From Flavobacteriales bacterium 34_180_T64 (GTDB taxonomy: Bacteria > Bacteroidota > Bacteroidia > Flavobacteriales > Flavobacteriaceae): a DNA stretch of 64,000 nucleotides. A model generated the notes under the pieces. It worked only from the letters and a program-made list of their open reading frames with translations, was not told the origin of the DNA and ran no database searches. The stretch spans positions 124,001 to 188,000 of the forward strand of contig MAAR01000004.1 in the NCBI GenBank assembly GCA_002162765.1, read 5' to 3'. Positions 16,348 through 25,932 of this stretch are shown piece by piece; the first letter of the stretch is position 1, and each line of letters starts with the position of its first letter. Position numbers and translations under genes: made by a program.

Positions 16348-17253
16348 TTAATCCTCTGAATCTATGGTTGCTATCGTTCCTTTGGCGTTTGTGTTCTGAA
16401 AATCGAATTCCATTATATTCGGAAACTTCTCTCCTAAAGCCGCCAAATCGCCTTCAAATCCATTATTTCCGAGAAGTAATATTTTCAAGTTCGATAAATT
16501 GGCTAATTCATTTGGTAAGTTTCCGTAAAATGCATTGTTTGACAACACTAATTCTTCAAGATTAGCTAAATCACCAATAGAAGCAGGAATCGCTCCAAGA
16601 AAGTTGTTATCGAAAACACTCAATACTTTTAATTCTTTTAAATTTGAAATTTCTGAAGGAAGTCTTCCTATGAGTCTATTACTACTCACTAATAATTCTT
16701 TCAACTTAGACAGTTTATAAATAGAATCAGGTAACTCACCACTAAAATCATTATTATATAATTCTAATACTTCTAGATTATATAATTTATCAATTGAAGC
16801 TGGAATAGATCCTTCCAAGGAATTCATATACAATTTTAAGCACACTAGCGATCTTAAATTTGTAAGTGATTCTGGAAGCTTACCTTCTAACTTATTAAAG
16901 GCCATATTAAACTCTAACAATGATGTTAGATTTCCTATTGAGTTCGGTATACTCCCATTTATATTATTTCTAAAAAAGTTCAATTTTCTTAAATGCACTA
17001 AATCACCAATTGATTCTGGTAACTTTCCTTTTAAATTATTGAATTCTAAATTTAATTCTACAACTTCGCCGTTTTCAACAACAACGCCATACCAAGTTGA
17101 TGCAGGAGCATCCAAATCCCAAGTTGTATTCCATGAAAGTCCATTCGTCGAATTATGCAATGCCATTAAAGCCTGCTCTTCTTTATAAGATATATTACCA
17201 AAAGTAAGAACTGTAACCAAACAGAAAAGTAATGTAGTTTTCAAAGTTTTCAT
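16348..17253 (-). CDS. Secreted leucine-rich repeat protein (plant-type LRR)
   Basis: The start at 17253 opens the signal peptide MKTLKTTLLFCLVTVLTFG; an upstream methionine nine codons earlier gives no better leader. The mature N-terminus (EEQALMALHNSTNGLSWNTTWDLDAPASTWYGVVVENGEVVELNLEFNNLKGKLPESIGDL) matches the LRRNT_2/cap pattern known from plant-type LRRs. About nine repeats of 23-24 residues follow, of the type LxxLxxLxLxxNxxxGxIPxSI (for example NLEVLELYNNDFSGELPDSI). It forms a solenoid suited to protein or glycan binding. 301 residues. There is no T9SS C-terminal domain and no anchor. Confidence 0.88.
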   Translation of the reverse strand: MKTLKTTLLFCLVTVLTFGNISYKEEQALMALHNSTNGLSWNTTWDLDAPASTWYGVVVENGEVVELNLEFNNLKGKLPESIGDLVHLRKLNFFRNNINGSIPNSIGNLTSLLEFNMAFNKLEGKLPESLTNLRSLVCLKLYMNSLEGSIPASIDKLYNLEVLELYNNDFSGELPDSIYKLSKLKELLVSSNRLIGRLPSEISNLKELKVLSVFDNNFLGAIPASIGDLANLEELVLSNNAFYGNLPNELANLSNLKILLLGNNGFEGDLAALGEKFPNIMEFDFQNTNAKGTIATIDSED

Positions 17254-17394
17254 AATAGTAGATTTTGTGAGGGAGCACATTTATACAACGAATGTATAGA
17301 ATTATCGTTGAATTACCAATTATAATCGACGAAATGCACAATGATATTGACTCTTCGAATCTAACTATTTGAAATTCAATTAATTACATAAACA

Positions 17395-17577
17395 TCACTG
17401 TTCTATGCTTTTTGCTTCAAAAGTCACAATTTTATTGTTTTCTATGTGGATAATCAGTTGAATAGGATTACAACAAATCTCACAATCTTCTATATAATTT
17501 TGTTTTGAAGTGTAAATATCGACGAGCATTGAGATTTTTTCCCAACAATATGGGCATTGAAAAAAGTGCTCATCCAT
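17395..17577 (-). CDS. CPxC-motif small zinc-ribbon-like protein
   Basis: 60 residues. Two cysteine pairs, CPYC at residues 8-11 and CEIC (with a further C) near 33-37, are arranged like the family annotated as CPXCG motif-containing cysteine-rich proteins. The body MDEHFFQCPYCWEKISMLVDIYTSKQNYIEDCEICCNPIQLIIHIENN is the expected length. It probably binds one zinc ion; the cellular role is unknown. It lies 5 bases downstream of the ABC-F gene and is likely co-transcribed with it. Confidence 0.85.
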   Translation of the reverse strand: MDEHFFQCPYCWEKISMLVDIYTSKQNYIEDCEICCNPIQLIIHIENNKIVTFEAKSIEQ

Positions 17578-17582
17578 GACTG

Positions 17583-19490
17583 TTATTTTAGTTCTTCCAA
17601 GGCTTCATGTACCGTCTCCCACTCTAACATGAGACGCTCTAAGTCATCCTTTTTTGTTTGATATTTTTTGAAAAATTCAGGATCTGCAACCGTTTTGTCG
17701 TAGTTTGTGGCAATCTCAACATCAATGGTCTTAATATCCTTTTCTAGTTGATTGATTTTTGACTCGATATTACTTAATCTATTATTTAAAGATTTAAGTT
17801 TCTTTTGAGCTTCATACGATTGTTTATTGCTTTCTTTAGGCTGTACTTTAACCACGTCTCTTTTTTCGATTTCTCTTAGATTTTCAACATTGCGTTGGTC
17901 TAAATAAAAATCAATATCACCCAAGTATTCTTTAATTTCCTGGTCTTTAAATTCATAAACTTTATTGGTCAGACCTTGAAGGAAATCTCTATCATGTGAT
18001 ACTAGGATTAAAGTTCCTTGAAATTTTTTAAGTGATTCCTTTAGAACATTTTTAGATTTGATATCGAGGTGATTTGTAGGCTCATCCATCACCAAAACAT
18101 TCAATGGTTGCAATAATAATTTAGCTAAAGCCAAACGATTTCGTTCGCCTCCAGATAATACTCTTACATACTTATCGGCCTCTTCGCCTCTAAACAAAAA
18201 AGACCCTAGAATATCTCTAACCTTACTTCTATTGGTCTCATTTGCAGCATCAATCATGGTATCAAGAACCGTTTTCGAGCCATCTAAATATTCCGCTTGA
18301 TTTTGAGCGAAATATCCTATTTGAACATTATGTCCCAACTTCACTTGCCCTTCATGCTTTAATTCGCCAACAATAATTTTTGCCAAAGTGGATTTACCTT
18401 GTCCGTTTTGACCAACAAATGCTGTTTTACTATCGCGTTCAATATTTAAATCAATATGATTTAACACCTGTAAATCACCATAATGCTTTGATACATTTTC
18501 AGCTTCAACAACCACTTTACCAGGTGTTATAGATACTGGGAAATTAAGAGTCATCACGCTATTATCGTCTTCATCCACCTCTATTCTATCTATTCTATCT
18601 AATTTTTTAATAAGCGATTGTGCCATTGTGGCCTTAGATGCTTTTGCTCTAAATTTTTCAATAAGCTTTTCTGTCTGTTGAATTTGCTTGGCTTGATTTT
18701 TTTGAGAAGCCAACTGTTGATCCTTAATTTCTTGGCGTAAAATCAAATATTGCGAATACGGCTTCTTATAATCATAAATGCGACCAAGTGATATTTCAAT
18801 TGTACGATTGGTGACATTATCGAGAAACATTTTATCATGCGACACAATAACCACAGCACCAATATAATTTTTAAGGAAGTTTTCTAACCAAATTATAGAT
18901 TCAATATCCAAATGGTTCGTTGGCTCATCAAGCAATAAAATATCATTATTCTGAAGAAGGAGCTTTGCGAGTTCGATACGCATTCTCCATCCTCCTGAAA
19001 AGGTGTCTGTAAGTTTATTAAAATCTTCCCTTTTGAATCCCAGACCTTGAAGAATTTTTTCTGTTTCTCCTTGATAATTGTAACCACCAATGATTTCATA
19101 CTGATGTTGCACATCATTTAAATCGACCATGATTTGATGATACCCTTCACTCTCATAATCTGTACGTTCAACCAATTGTTGATTGATCTCTTCCATTTTT
19201 GCCTCTAAAATTTTAATCTCTTTAAAGGCTTCATATGCTTCTTCTAGAACTGTTCTTCCAAATACAAAGTCAATATCTTGCTTTAAAAATCCGAAACTCA
19301 AATTTTTATCGGCTGCAATTTGTCCTGTGTCTGGTTCTAATTCTTTCGCTAATATTTTTAGCATGGTAGACTTTCCGGCACCATTTTTACCAATTAAACC
19401 TATTCTATCGCCAGCACCTAATCTAAAGGTTATGTCTTCGAATAAATATTCGCCTTGAAAAGATACAGATAGGTTATGAATATTAAGCAT
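17583..19490 (-). CDS. ABC-F family ATPase (Uup/YheS-like)
   Basis: 635 residues with two ATPase domains and no membrane segments. Walker A motifs are GKNGAGKS (about 36-43) and GQNGQGKS (about 360); signatures are FSGGWRMR and LSGGERNR; Walker B motifs are LLLDEPTNHLD and LVMDEPTNHLD. A linker (about 240-300) with a helical pair precedes the second domain. The C-terminal coiled coil (about 545-635) is the ABC_tran_CTD of the Uup subgroup. ABC-F proteins act on the ribosome E site; this subgroup is linked to translation or ribosome assembly rather than transport. Confidence 0.93.
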   Translation of the reverse strand: MLNIHNLSVSFQGEYLFEDITFRLGAGDRIGLIGKNGAGKSTMLKILAKELEPDTGQIAADKNLSFGFLKQDIDFVFGRTVLEEAYEAFKEIKILEAKMEEINQQLVERTDYESEGYHQIMVDLNDVQHQYEIIGGYNYQGETEKILQGLGFKREDFNKLTDTFSGGWRMRIELAKLLLQNNDILLLDEPTNHLDIESIIWLENFLKNYIGAVVIVSHDKMFLDNVTNRTIEISLGRIYDYKKPYSQYLILRQEIKDQQLASQKNQAKQIQQTEKLIEKFRAKASKATMAQSLIKKLDRIDRIEVDEDDNSVMTLNFPVSITPGKVVVEAENVSKHYGDLQVLNHIDLNIERDSKTAFVGQNGQGKSTLAKIIVGELKHEGQVKLGHNVQIGYFAQNQAEYLDGSKTVLDTMIDAANETNRSKVRDILGSFLFRGEEADKYVRVLSGGERNRLALAKLLLQPLNVLVMDEPTNHLDIKSKNVLKESLKKFQGTLILVSHDRDFLQGLTNKVYEFKDQEIKEYLGDIDFYLDQRNVENLREIEKRDVVKVQPKESNKQSYEAQKKLKSLNNRLSNIESKINQLEKDIKTIDVEIATNYDKTVADPEFFKKYQTKKDDLERLMLEWETVHEALEELK

Positions 19491-19572
19491 TTGTTACTAT
19501 TGTTACAATTAATGATTGAATAAAAGCGTAATTTTGTTCTTTTATTTCCAAGCGCAAAAATAAACAATTATC

Positions 19573-19956
19573 ATGATAAACAAGGGAACTAAGCTATATA
19601 GTATTATTTATGGATCCTGCCCAAAATGTCATGAGGAATCCATGTATGAGAACAAAAACCCGTACGTACTATCTGATGTCATTAAAATAAAAGAGAACTG
19701 TTCCCATTGCCAAACTAAATACAGAATTGAACCTTCATTTTTTTATGGCTCTATGTATGTGAGCTATGGTGTTGGTATTGCATTTGCAGTCGCTGCTTTT
19801 GTGATAAGTTTTTTCGTTTTTAATGCTAGTGTCAATACTATTTTCATCTCAATTGTAGGAACTTTAGTTGTGTTTGCGCCTATAATCATGCGTCTATCCA
19901 GAAATTTATGGATTAATATGTTTATGCACTACGACAAGACTTTGGCTAAAAAGTAA
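19573..19956 (+). CDS. DUF983 family membrane protein
   Basis: 127 residues. A cysteine-rich N-terminus (GSCPKCHEESMYENKNPY and ENCSHCQTKYRIEPSFFYG) followed by two TM helices (about 60-83 and 88-107) is the DUF983 layout. The two CxxC pairs are likely a zinc site. Function unknown. The 3' end overlaps the end of the converging oxidoreductase gene by 11 bases. Confidence 0.9.
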   Translation: MINKGTKLYSIIYGSCPKCHEESMYENKNPYVLSDVIKIKENCSHCQTKYRIEPSFFYGSMYVSYGVGIAFAVAAFVISFFVFNASVNTIFISIVGTLVVFAPIIMRLSRNLWINMFMHYDKTLAKK

Positions 19957-20995
19957 ATCGGTCAATGTCAATCTCATTGTCTAATGACTTGCCATGTTCA
20001 ACAAAGTGATATAGCTGCTTCGCAACATATGGCGCTATCATAACGCCTCTGGTTCCTAATCCGTTTAAAACATACATGTTTTGATGCAATGGATGTTTCC
20101 CTACTAACGGTCTTCTATCTTTAACCGTTGGCCTTATTCCTGCCAATTGATTTACAACAGTAAAATCACATTTTAAAAATCTACTTAATTTAGCCACCAA
20201 CTCTTCTCTTCCTTCTTTTGAAATAGCATCGGTTTTATCTTTCCAATCATATGTGGCACCCACATAATATAAATCATCACCTTCTGGAACGAGAAAAACT
20301 GAGGATTTTAGTATAAAATTAATATTTAAGTCTGGCGCTTTAATAGTTATAACCTCTCCTTTGGCGACATTAAGTGGTAAAGTATCGAAGTATGGGTTTT
20401 TAACAACACCAAATCCTTCAGCGAACACAATATGTTTTGCATTTATATTTTTATAAACTACTTCTGAAGGGCTAATATTTAAATCGTCGTAATCAAATGA
20501 TTCTTTATAAAACAGCGATTGAGATTTTAGATAAGATCGATAACCATCAATTAATGCATTCGTGTCAATTCTACCCGTTTTGTTGACCATTCCGAATCCG
20601 AAAGGTGCATCAATGTATGCGTTTATATTTTTTTTCAAATTGGTAGAAAGAAAAGCTTCTAATGAAGGCTTATCAGATGCTAAAAACCATTCATTTTGCT
20701 CCTCAACTGAAGTGAAACGTCTATACACCGGAAGTTCATAGTTGAGTTTTACATATAGTAATTCCTCTAATTCTCTGTATTTAGTGAAGGTTAATTCTAA
20801 TTGCTCTTTCGCTTTCCAAACCTCAGTAAAGCGTTTTAATATTACTGGATTATACAAACCAGCCGCAACAGTAGATGAATGTTGCGATGCATTATCAAAC
20901 ACAACGTACGACTTATTATGAGCACGTAGTTGCTCACAAAATGCAATACCTGCGAGTCCGCAGCCTACAATTAAATAATCAACTTTTTTCATCAT
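19946..20995 (-). CDS. FAD-dependent oxidoreductase of the DAO family
   Basis: The start is taken at 20995 (MMKKVDYLIVGCGLAGIAFCEQL, with 20992 equally possible); the reading frame is open further upstream but the added residues are not protein-like. The dinucleotide-binding motif GCGLAG is at the N-terminus and the C-terminal DAO end is GIRPTVKDRRPLVG...YVLNGLGTRGVMIAPYVAKQLYHFV. 349 residues. It oxidises an amine or amino-acid-like substrate with FAD; the substrate is not deducible. The gene is monocistronic and converges on DUF983. Confidence 0.88.
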   Translation of the reverse strand: MMKKVDYLIVGCGLAGIAFCEQLRAHNKSYVVFDNASQHSSTVAAGLYNPVILKRFTEVWKAKEQLELTFTKYRELEELLYVKLNYELPVYRRFTSVEEQNEWFLASDKPSLEAFLSTNLKKNINAYIDAPFGFGMVNKTGRIDTNALIDGYRSYLKSQSLFYKESFDYDDLNISPSEVVYKNINAKHIVFAEGFGVVKNPYFDTLPLNVAKGEVITIKAPDLNINFILKSSVFLVPEGDDLYYVGATYDWKDKTDAISKEGREELVAKLSRFLKCDFTVVNQLAGIRPTVKDRRPLVGKHPLHQNMYVLNGLGTRGVMIAPYVAKQLYHFVEHGKSLDNEIDIDRFTF

Positions 20996-21060
20996 TGCAA
21001 AAGTAATATTAATAAAATTATACTGCCAATATCCGCTTTGTGTCATATTGCTTATTTATA

Positions 21061-21147
21061 CGTCATGCTGAACTTGTTTCAGCATCACACAGCTATTGAC
21101 AATTAACAACTTATTGATGAGACCCTGAAACAAGTTCAGGGTGACGA
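21061..21147. repeat. Paired REP-like palindromes in inverted orientation
   Basis: Unit 1 (21065-21085) is ATGCTGAA-CTTGT-TTCAGCAT. Unit 2 (21122-21142) is ACCCTGAA-ACAAG-TTCAGGGT. Each is a perfect 8-bp stem with a 5-base loop; the loops are reverse complements and both are flanked by GTCA/TGAC, so the units are head to head, 36 bases apart. The sequence class resembles the short palindromic repeats scattered in intergenic regions of many Bacteroidota genomes. Confidence 0.8.
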
Positions 21148-21209
21148 ACAATTTATGACTAATTACAGACAATCCAAAAGTCTTTCAAAGAAGAAAATAA
21201 ATTACAAAA

Positions 21210-21238
21210 AAACGCCCACTAAAATTAGTGAGCGTTTA
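21210..21238 (-). terminator. Terminator after gldN
   Basis: A 12-bp stem with one G-T wobble (AAACGCTCACTA against TAGTGGGCGTTT on the minus strand) and a 5-base loop, ending in a T run, lies 21 bases past the gldN stop. It closes the gldK-L-M-N transcript. Confidence 0.75.
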
Positions 21239-21259
21239 TTCTTTATGATTATGACCTTA

Positions 21260-22159
21260 TTAGTAGGCCCACATATCTTGTTCAAAATTACGAATTTTGT
21301 CTTTAATGCGATCTGATTCTAATAATTGCATTAAGGCATTATCAGCAACATAATCTTTTACTTCTCTATCTCCATATACATTTTCTTCTTTGTACATGTA
21401 TCCATTAAAACGTCTAGAGTTTAGCAAGTGATCAAATGATACCGGCATCGCACTATTTTTATTGTTAAAAGATTTTGCTTCATGCAAAATATCTCTTGCT
21501 TCCGGATAGAATATCCAAAACATAGGAATAGGTTGCTTATTTGACTCATCTTCAGAATCGATAAAGTTTACATCAGGAGCAGCAGGTGCTAGTCCCAATA
21601 GTCTATACTTTAATTCACCATGACGCTTGTCAAAATACCAAAGTCCTTTTATTAAATATGCACTCACATCAAAAGATTGAATATCTCTTCTAATAATATA
21701 TTCAGGATCTACAAATCCATCAGCATTATATTGGTCGAAACCGATATCCAACGTATCAATTTTAGTCATTGCTGCTTCAATATCCTTTAATGTACGCTTA
21801 GCCGTAAAGTATGAATCGTCATAAATATTTACTAATTCACCTTTTTTAATTGCTTTAAACAGCACATCAAATAATGATCGTCTGTCCTTTCCAATATTAT
21901 TCGTATCAACTGGATAATATAATGGAAAATTTGCACGCTCATCTAAGACAATTTTCTCCCATGTCATTTTTGAATATAGGATATCTCTATCATCAACATA
22001 ACCATATTCTAATGGCTTATCATTATCTAGAGCTAATTGAGCCTCGGTTTTAACACCAATCTCTTCAGTCTTTTTAGCATTTAATATATTTGCTTGAGCA
22101 AATGCGCTAGATGCAATGCATACACTAAAAACGGTTAATATAAAACTTCTTAATTTCAT
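21260..22159 (-). CDS. gldN: GldN, type IX secretion ring component
   Basis: 299 residues with signal peptide (VFSVCIASSAFAQANI). The region EYGYVDDRDILYSKMTWEKIVLDERANFPLYYPVD and later KYRLLGLAPAAPDVNF...PIPMFWIFYPEARDILHEA are hallmarks of GldN/PorN. With GldK it forms the periplasmic ring attached to the outer membrane in the T9SS, contacting the GldLM motor. It is the last gene of the minus-strand gldK-L-M-N block, 67 bases after gldM. Confidence 0.95.
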   Translation of the reverse strand: MKLRSFILTVFSVCIASSAFAQANILNAKKTEEIGVKTEAQLALDNDKPLEYGYVDDRDILYSKMTWEKIVLDERANFPLYYPVDTNNIGKDRRSLFDVLFKAIKKGELVNIYDDSYFTAKRTLKDIEAAMTKIDTLDIGFDQYNADGFVDPEYIIRRDIQSFDVSAYLIKGLWYFDKRHGELKYRLLGLAPAAPDVNFIDSEDESNKQPIPMFWIFYPEARDILHEAKSFNNKNSAMPVSFDHLLNSRRFNGYMYKEENVYGDREVKDYVADNALMQLLESDRIKDKIRNFEQDMWAY

Positions 22160-22226
22160 CTTACTTAATTTTTATTTAGGGCTATAATTCCTATACTCTA
22201 GTAACGCAATTAATTAAATAATCGTA

Positions 22227-23774
22227 TTAGTTAGATAATTCTACAATTACTGGAGATACAGTTTTTATTTTAATAGCATTTCCAGATGCCTTAGCTTTAA
22301 TATTTATAAACTGAACATTATCACCTCTTCTCGCTTTACGTAGGGCAGATTTAGCTTGTGAACTTAATCTATTTCCCGAAACGTTAACTGAAGGTTGTCC
22401 TGGCACTTTAAAAGTAAATGATGTAATAGTTAATGGTAAATTAAAATCAAAATCCACCAATAAAGCTCCAACTTTTCCTATTTCAACATTACTCTTTGGT
22501 AATTTAGCACTGTCTTGTTGTCCGTTGAAAGTTCCAGTTGGTTTTGGAATATCTTTAATTCTAAACGTAGCTCTATCACTTACTTTAGTTCCATCAGGTA
22601 ACGTTCCTGTTACGTTAATTGCAACTTCTTTACCTGTTCCAGGGCTCATAATATATTTCCCAACACCTGAGGTTTTACTTAAACCTGGCGCACTAGCTGA
22701 TACGTTATTATCAGATACACCTGCAAAAGAAATAGTCATTGGGTTAGGCACACCACGATATACCACGTTCATTTTATCTGCAGAAATCGTTGCAGAATTT
22801 GGTTTTGGCACTACAGCATAAGTACTTTCAAAAGGAATAACTATATCTTCTCCTCCTTCTTTAAAGGTGAATTCTCCCTTGACACTACGCTCTCCTACAG
22901 CTCCAGCAGGGAAATCTAAAAAGGTCTCTCCAGCTTTCATTGCTTCTTTTGACAACTCAGTTCCATTAACAACCACTTTATCTGCTGTTAAGGTATTATC
23001 TTTTTTACCTAAGATGATCTTTCCTGTAAAGTTTTCACCATTAAAAAACGCCGTTTTGTCTGCCACAACAATAGCTTCAAAATTCGTCAATGATGCCTCA
23101 ACTTTTAGCTTTCCAGCTAACATTGAAGATAACACCTCAGATTCTGTAGTTTTTACATCCGCTTGTAATTGCGTCATTTTAGTTAATGATGCTACCAATG
23201 GAAATCCTTTATAGTGATAATCTAACCATCTCATAGTATTATTATCTCTATTCTTTACAGGATCAGTTGCAAATTTATCTGCTACATCTTTGGCGATACC
23301 AGCCATATCAGGATTAGTTGCTAAAACAGCGCCTACGCCATCTCTAAACTTAGCAATCTCAGCTAAAAATGCTTCACCTTCTGGTTTTAACTTATCTCCT
23401 TTAAACCAAGAATTATCAAGGAAATCTCCTTTATCCATTATTTCATAATCCGTTGGATCTTCTACTTTTGCCGTCATTTGACTTTTCAAATCGGTAAGAT
23501 AGGTATTGAATGCATTTGCATATCCTGAGATTTGCGCTGCTTGATCTCTTAAAGGACCATATTTCAAATTGTTATCTTGAGCTTGCTGCTCTAAACCTGC
23601 GAAGAATTGTGAATTACGCACTGTTGCGGCTTCATTAGACTTCGTAAGTTTTTCGTTCATTAATCCAAATGCTGAAAGCACTTCTTTTGACATATTCAAT
23701 GCTAACATCGCAATGAAAATCAAATACATCAAGTTAATCATTTTCTGCCTTGCAGATAATTTTCCTCCCGCCAT
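22227..23774 (-). CDS. gldM: GldM, type IX secretion and gliding motor shaft
   Basis: 515 residues. A single N-terminal TM (MAGGKLSARQKMINLMYLIFIAMLALNMSKEVLSAF) is followed by a helical bundle domain (about 50-220) and beta-rich domains ending near the C-terminus (VNVSGNRLSSQAKSALRKARRGDNVQFINIKAKASGNA). This is the GldM/PorM layout: the TM helix inserts in GldL and the periplasmic shaft reaches the GldKN ring to transmit proton-driven rotation. Encoded 53 bases after gldL. Confidence 0.96.
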   Translation of the reverse strand: MAGGKLSARQKMINLMYLIFIAMLALNMSKEVLSAFGLMNEKLTKSNEAATVRNSQFFAGLEQQAQDNNLKYGPLRDQAAQISGYANAFNTYLTDLKSQMTAKVEDPTDYEIMDKGDFLDNSWFKGDKLKPEGEAFLAEIAKFRDGVGAVLATNPDMAGIAKDVADKFATDPVKNRDNNTMRWLDYHYKGFPLVASLTKMTQLQADVKTTESEVLSSMLAGKLKVEASLTNFEAIVVADKTAFFNGENFTGKIILGKKDNTLTADKVVVNGTELSKEAMKAGETFLDFPAGAVGERSVKGEFTFKEGGEDIVIPFESTYAVVPKPNSATISADKMNVVYRGVPNPMTISFAGVSDNNVSASAPGLSKTSGVGKYIMSPGTGKEVAINVTGTLPDGTKVSDRATFRIKDIPKPTGTFNGQQDSAKLPKSNVEIGKVGALLVDFDFNLPLTITSFTFKVPGQPSVNVSGNRLSSQAKSALRKARRGDNVQFINIKAKASGNAIKIKTVSPVIVELSN

Positions 23775-23827
23775 TTCTAATTAGTTTTTTTTAGTTTAAT
23801 TAATTATTATATAAGAACTAACTCTAA

Positions 23828-24475
23828 TTAGTTTTTGTTCATTGCAGAAAGCATTCCACCATACACACCATTTAATGATGATAAGTTAGACGCTAAAGAT
23901 TGCATTTGCTCTTTAAGTTTAGTCGCATTTTCAACTGCTTCTTCATTTACGGAAGCTTGTCTGTTTGCACTCTCTAACTGTACTTTATATAGGCTATTTA
24001 AAGATTCCATTTGTGCAGCAGCTAAAGACATTTCTTCACTATACTTTTTAGTAGCATTCATAGAATCAGCAGTTGGTGCCATATTTTTTGCAGCACCTTC
24101 AAAGTTTTTAATGCTATCTCCAAGACTTGTCATTAATTCGCCATCAATTTTGGCATCTTTAAGTAACTCATCTAATTTTTTAGATAATAATCCTTCTGCA
24201 TCTTTAGCTTCTTCTTTTTTCTTTTTATCTTTTCCTAATCCTCCTGCTAATTCAGGGTATACTAATGCCCAATCTAAATCATCATCTACTGGTTCGAAAG
24301 CTGAAATTGCGAAAATCACGGCTTCAGTTATTAAACCAATTGCTAACATTACGTTACCAGTTAAAGGTCCTATTTCGAAATGAATAATTTTGAAAAGTGC
24401 TCCGATGATTACTACAGATGCTCCTAGTCCGTAAGCCATATTCATAAATCTCTTGCTTGCTCTTGATTGTGCCAT
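23828..24475 (-). CDS. gldL: GldL, inner-membrane motor stator of T9SS
   Basis: 215 residues with two TM helices at about 13-28 (MAYGLGASVVIIGALFKIIHFEIGP) and 38-55 (NVMLAIGLITEAVIFAISAFEPVDDDLDWALVYPEL), followed by a cytoplasmic coiled-coil tail. The conserved glutamate in TM2 (TEAVIFAIS) is the proposed proton-carrying residue of GldL. GldL pentamers surround two GldM helices. 86 bases separate it from gldK. Confidence 0.96.
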   Translation of the reverse strand: MAQSRASKRFMNMAYGLGASVVIIGALFKIIHFEIGPLTGNVMLAIGLITEAVIFAISAFEPVDDDLDWALVYPELAGGLGKDKKKKEEAKDAEGLLSKKLDELLKDAKIDGELMTSLGDSIKNFEGAAKNMAPTADSMNATKKYSEEMSLAAAQMESLNSLYKVQLESANRQASVNEEAVENATKLKEQMQSLASNLSSLNGVYGGMLSAMNKN

Positions 24476-24561
24476 AATTTTGTTGTTTTAGTTTCGTTAA
24501 ATATTGTAATATTTAAGCAGGTTTATATTTAGTTGATTAATTAATTATTAATTGTTGTTGT

Positions 24562-25932
24562 TTAATTAGTTGCTGCGTTTTGGGTAACTTCTGTTCCCAT
24601 ATAATCTTGAACAGTTCTGAAACCGATGTAACTTCTTGCAGAATCAGCATATTCATAATCTCTTGAACTTACTTGAAGGAAATAAGCAACATCTTTCCAA
24701 GAGCCACCACGAACAACTTTACGTTCATTATCTGGATCATTTACACTTGGGTTGAATGAAGCAGCATATTCATAAGAACCTGGATCGTACGATCCCTGAA
24801 CCCATTCAGACACATTTCCTGCCATATTATATAAGTTAAAATCATTTGGTTCATAAGCATCTGCTTCTACAGTATATAAAGCTTGATCGGCTGCATAATC
24901 TCCACGTAAAGGTTTAAAATTTGCCATAAAACAACCTCTATCGTTTTTAGCATAAGGGCCTCCCCATGGGAATGTTGCTCCTTGAAGACCGCCTCTTGCC
25001 GCATACTCCCATTCAGCTTCTGAAGGCAATCTAAATGCATTTACATGTTGTTTACCTTTTCCTTTCTGGTAGCCATTCTTTTTCAATGTTCTCCATTGAC
25101 AAAATGCATTGGCTTGTTTCCAAGAAATACCAACTACTGGATAATCTCCATAAGCATCATGCCAAAAATAATCATTGTGCATTGGCTCATTATATGAGTA
25201 AGCAAAATCTCTAATCCAAGCAGTAGTGTCCGGATAAACTTCTACTTCTTCAGTAATAATAACATCTGAACGACTTAAGCTTCTATCTTTTGCCGCTTTT
25301 TGAATATCCATGTATTTGTATTGAAACTTAAATTTCTTAACATCCCAAGTACGTTGACCATTATAAGATTCTTCTATTGGTAAATACATCGTATCCATAA
25401 CTTCAGCATAATACTCGTCTGGATAATCATTTGTATCTAATATCAAATCGATGTCAGAGTTTAATTTTCTTCCTTCATAACCTGTAGGACCAAGGCCACT
25501 GTAATTGTCTAACATGTATTTTTCATAAACACTCATGTTAGCCGTATCTGCATCTTTAAATGCAAATTCACCAATTCCTCCATCCGTTTGAGTCATACCA
25601 ATTTCATCAGCTAAAATCGCAAGTTTAGTTCTAAGGATTGAATCTCTCACCCAATTTACAAATTGACGATACTCACTATTTGTGATTTCCGTCTCATCCA
25701 TATAAAATGCTCTAACTGTAGCCGTTCGCGTTGGTGCATCTTTAACACCCGCTAAATCATCATCTGATTTACCCATAATAAATGCTCCACCAGGAACAAG
25801 TGTCATACCATAAGGTTTTTCAGGATGCCATTTCTTTCCTTTAACTCCTACCAGTTCTCCTCTGTCACCAGATCCACAACTGACTAAAAAAGCTAAAACA
25901 GCGGTTAATAAAACAAATTTCTTCATATTCAT
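24562..25932 (-). CDS. gldK: GldK, T9SS outer ring lipoprotein (FGE-sulfatase fold)
   Basis: 456 residues. Lipoprotein signal (VLAFLVSCGSGDRG, Cys at about residue 19); the start may be M1 or M3. The formylglycine-generating-enzyme-like domain is clear from MTLVPGGAFIMGKSDDD, FYMDETEITNSEYRQFVNW, VVGISWKQANAFCQWR, RLPSEAEWEYAARGG, NLYNMAGNVSEWVQ and VVRGGSWKDVAYFLQVSSRDY. In GldK/PorK this fold is structural rather than enzymatic. It is anchored to the outer membrane and forms the ring with GldN. First gene of the gldK-L-M-N run. Confidence 0.96.
   Translation of the reverse strand: MNMKKFVLLTAVLAFLVSCGSGDRGELVGVKGKKWHPEKPYGMTLVPGGAFIMGKSDDDLAGVKDAPTRTATVRAFYMDETEITNSEYRQFVNWVRDSILRTKLAILADEIGMTQTDGGIGEFAFKDADTANMSVYEKYMLDNYSGLGPTGYEGRKLNSDIDLILDTNDYPDEYYAEVMDTMYLPIEESYNGQRTWDVKKFKFQYKYMDIQKAAKDRSLSRSDVIITEEVEVYPDTTAWIRDFAYSYNEPMHNDYFWHDAYGDYPVVGISWKQANAFCQWRTLKKNGYQKGKGKQHVNAFRLPSEAEWEYAARGGLQGATFPWGGPYAKNDRGCFMANFKPLRGDYAADQALYTVEADAYEPNDFNLYNMAGNVSEWVQGSYDPGSYEYAASFNPSVNDPDNERKVVRGGSWKDVAYFLQVSSRDYEYADSARSYIGFRTVQDYMGTEVTQNAATN

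Noticed and set aside
21061..21147. Possible CRISPR-like repeat pair
   Set aside because: Only two short palindromes in inverted orientation, different stem sequences and no spacer series or cas genes.
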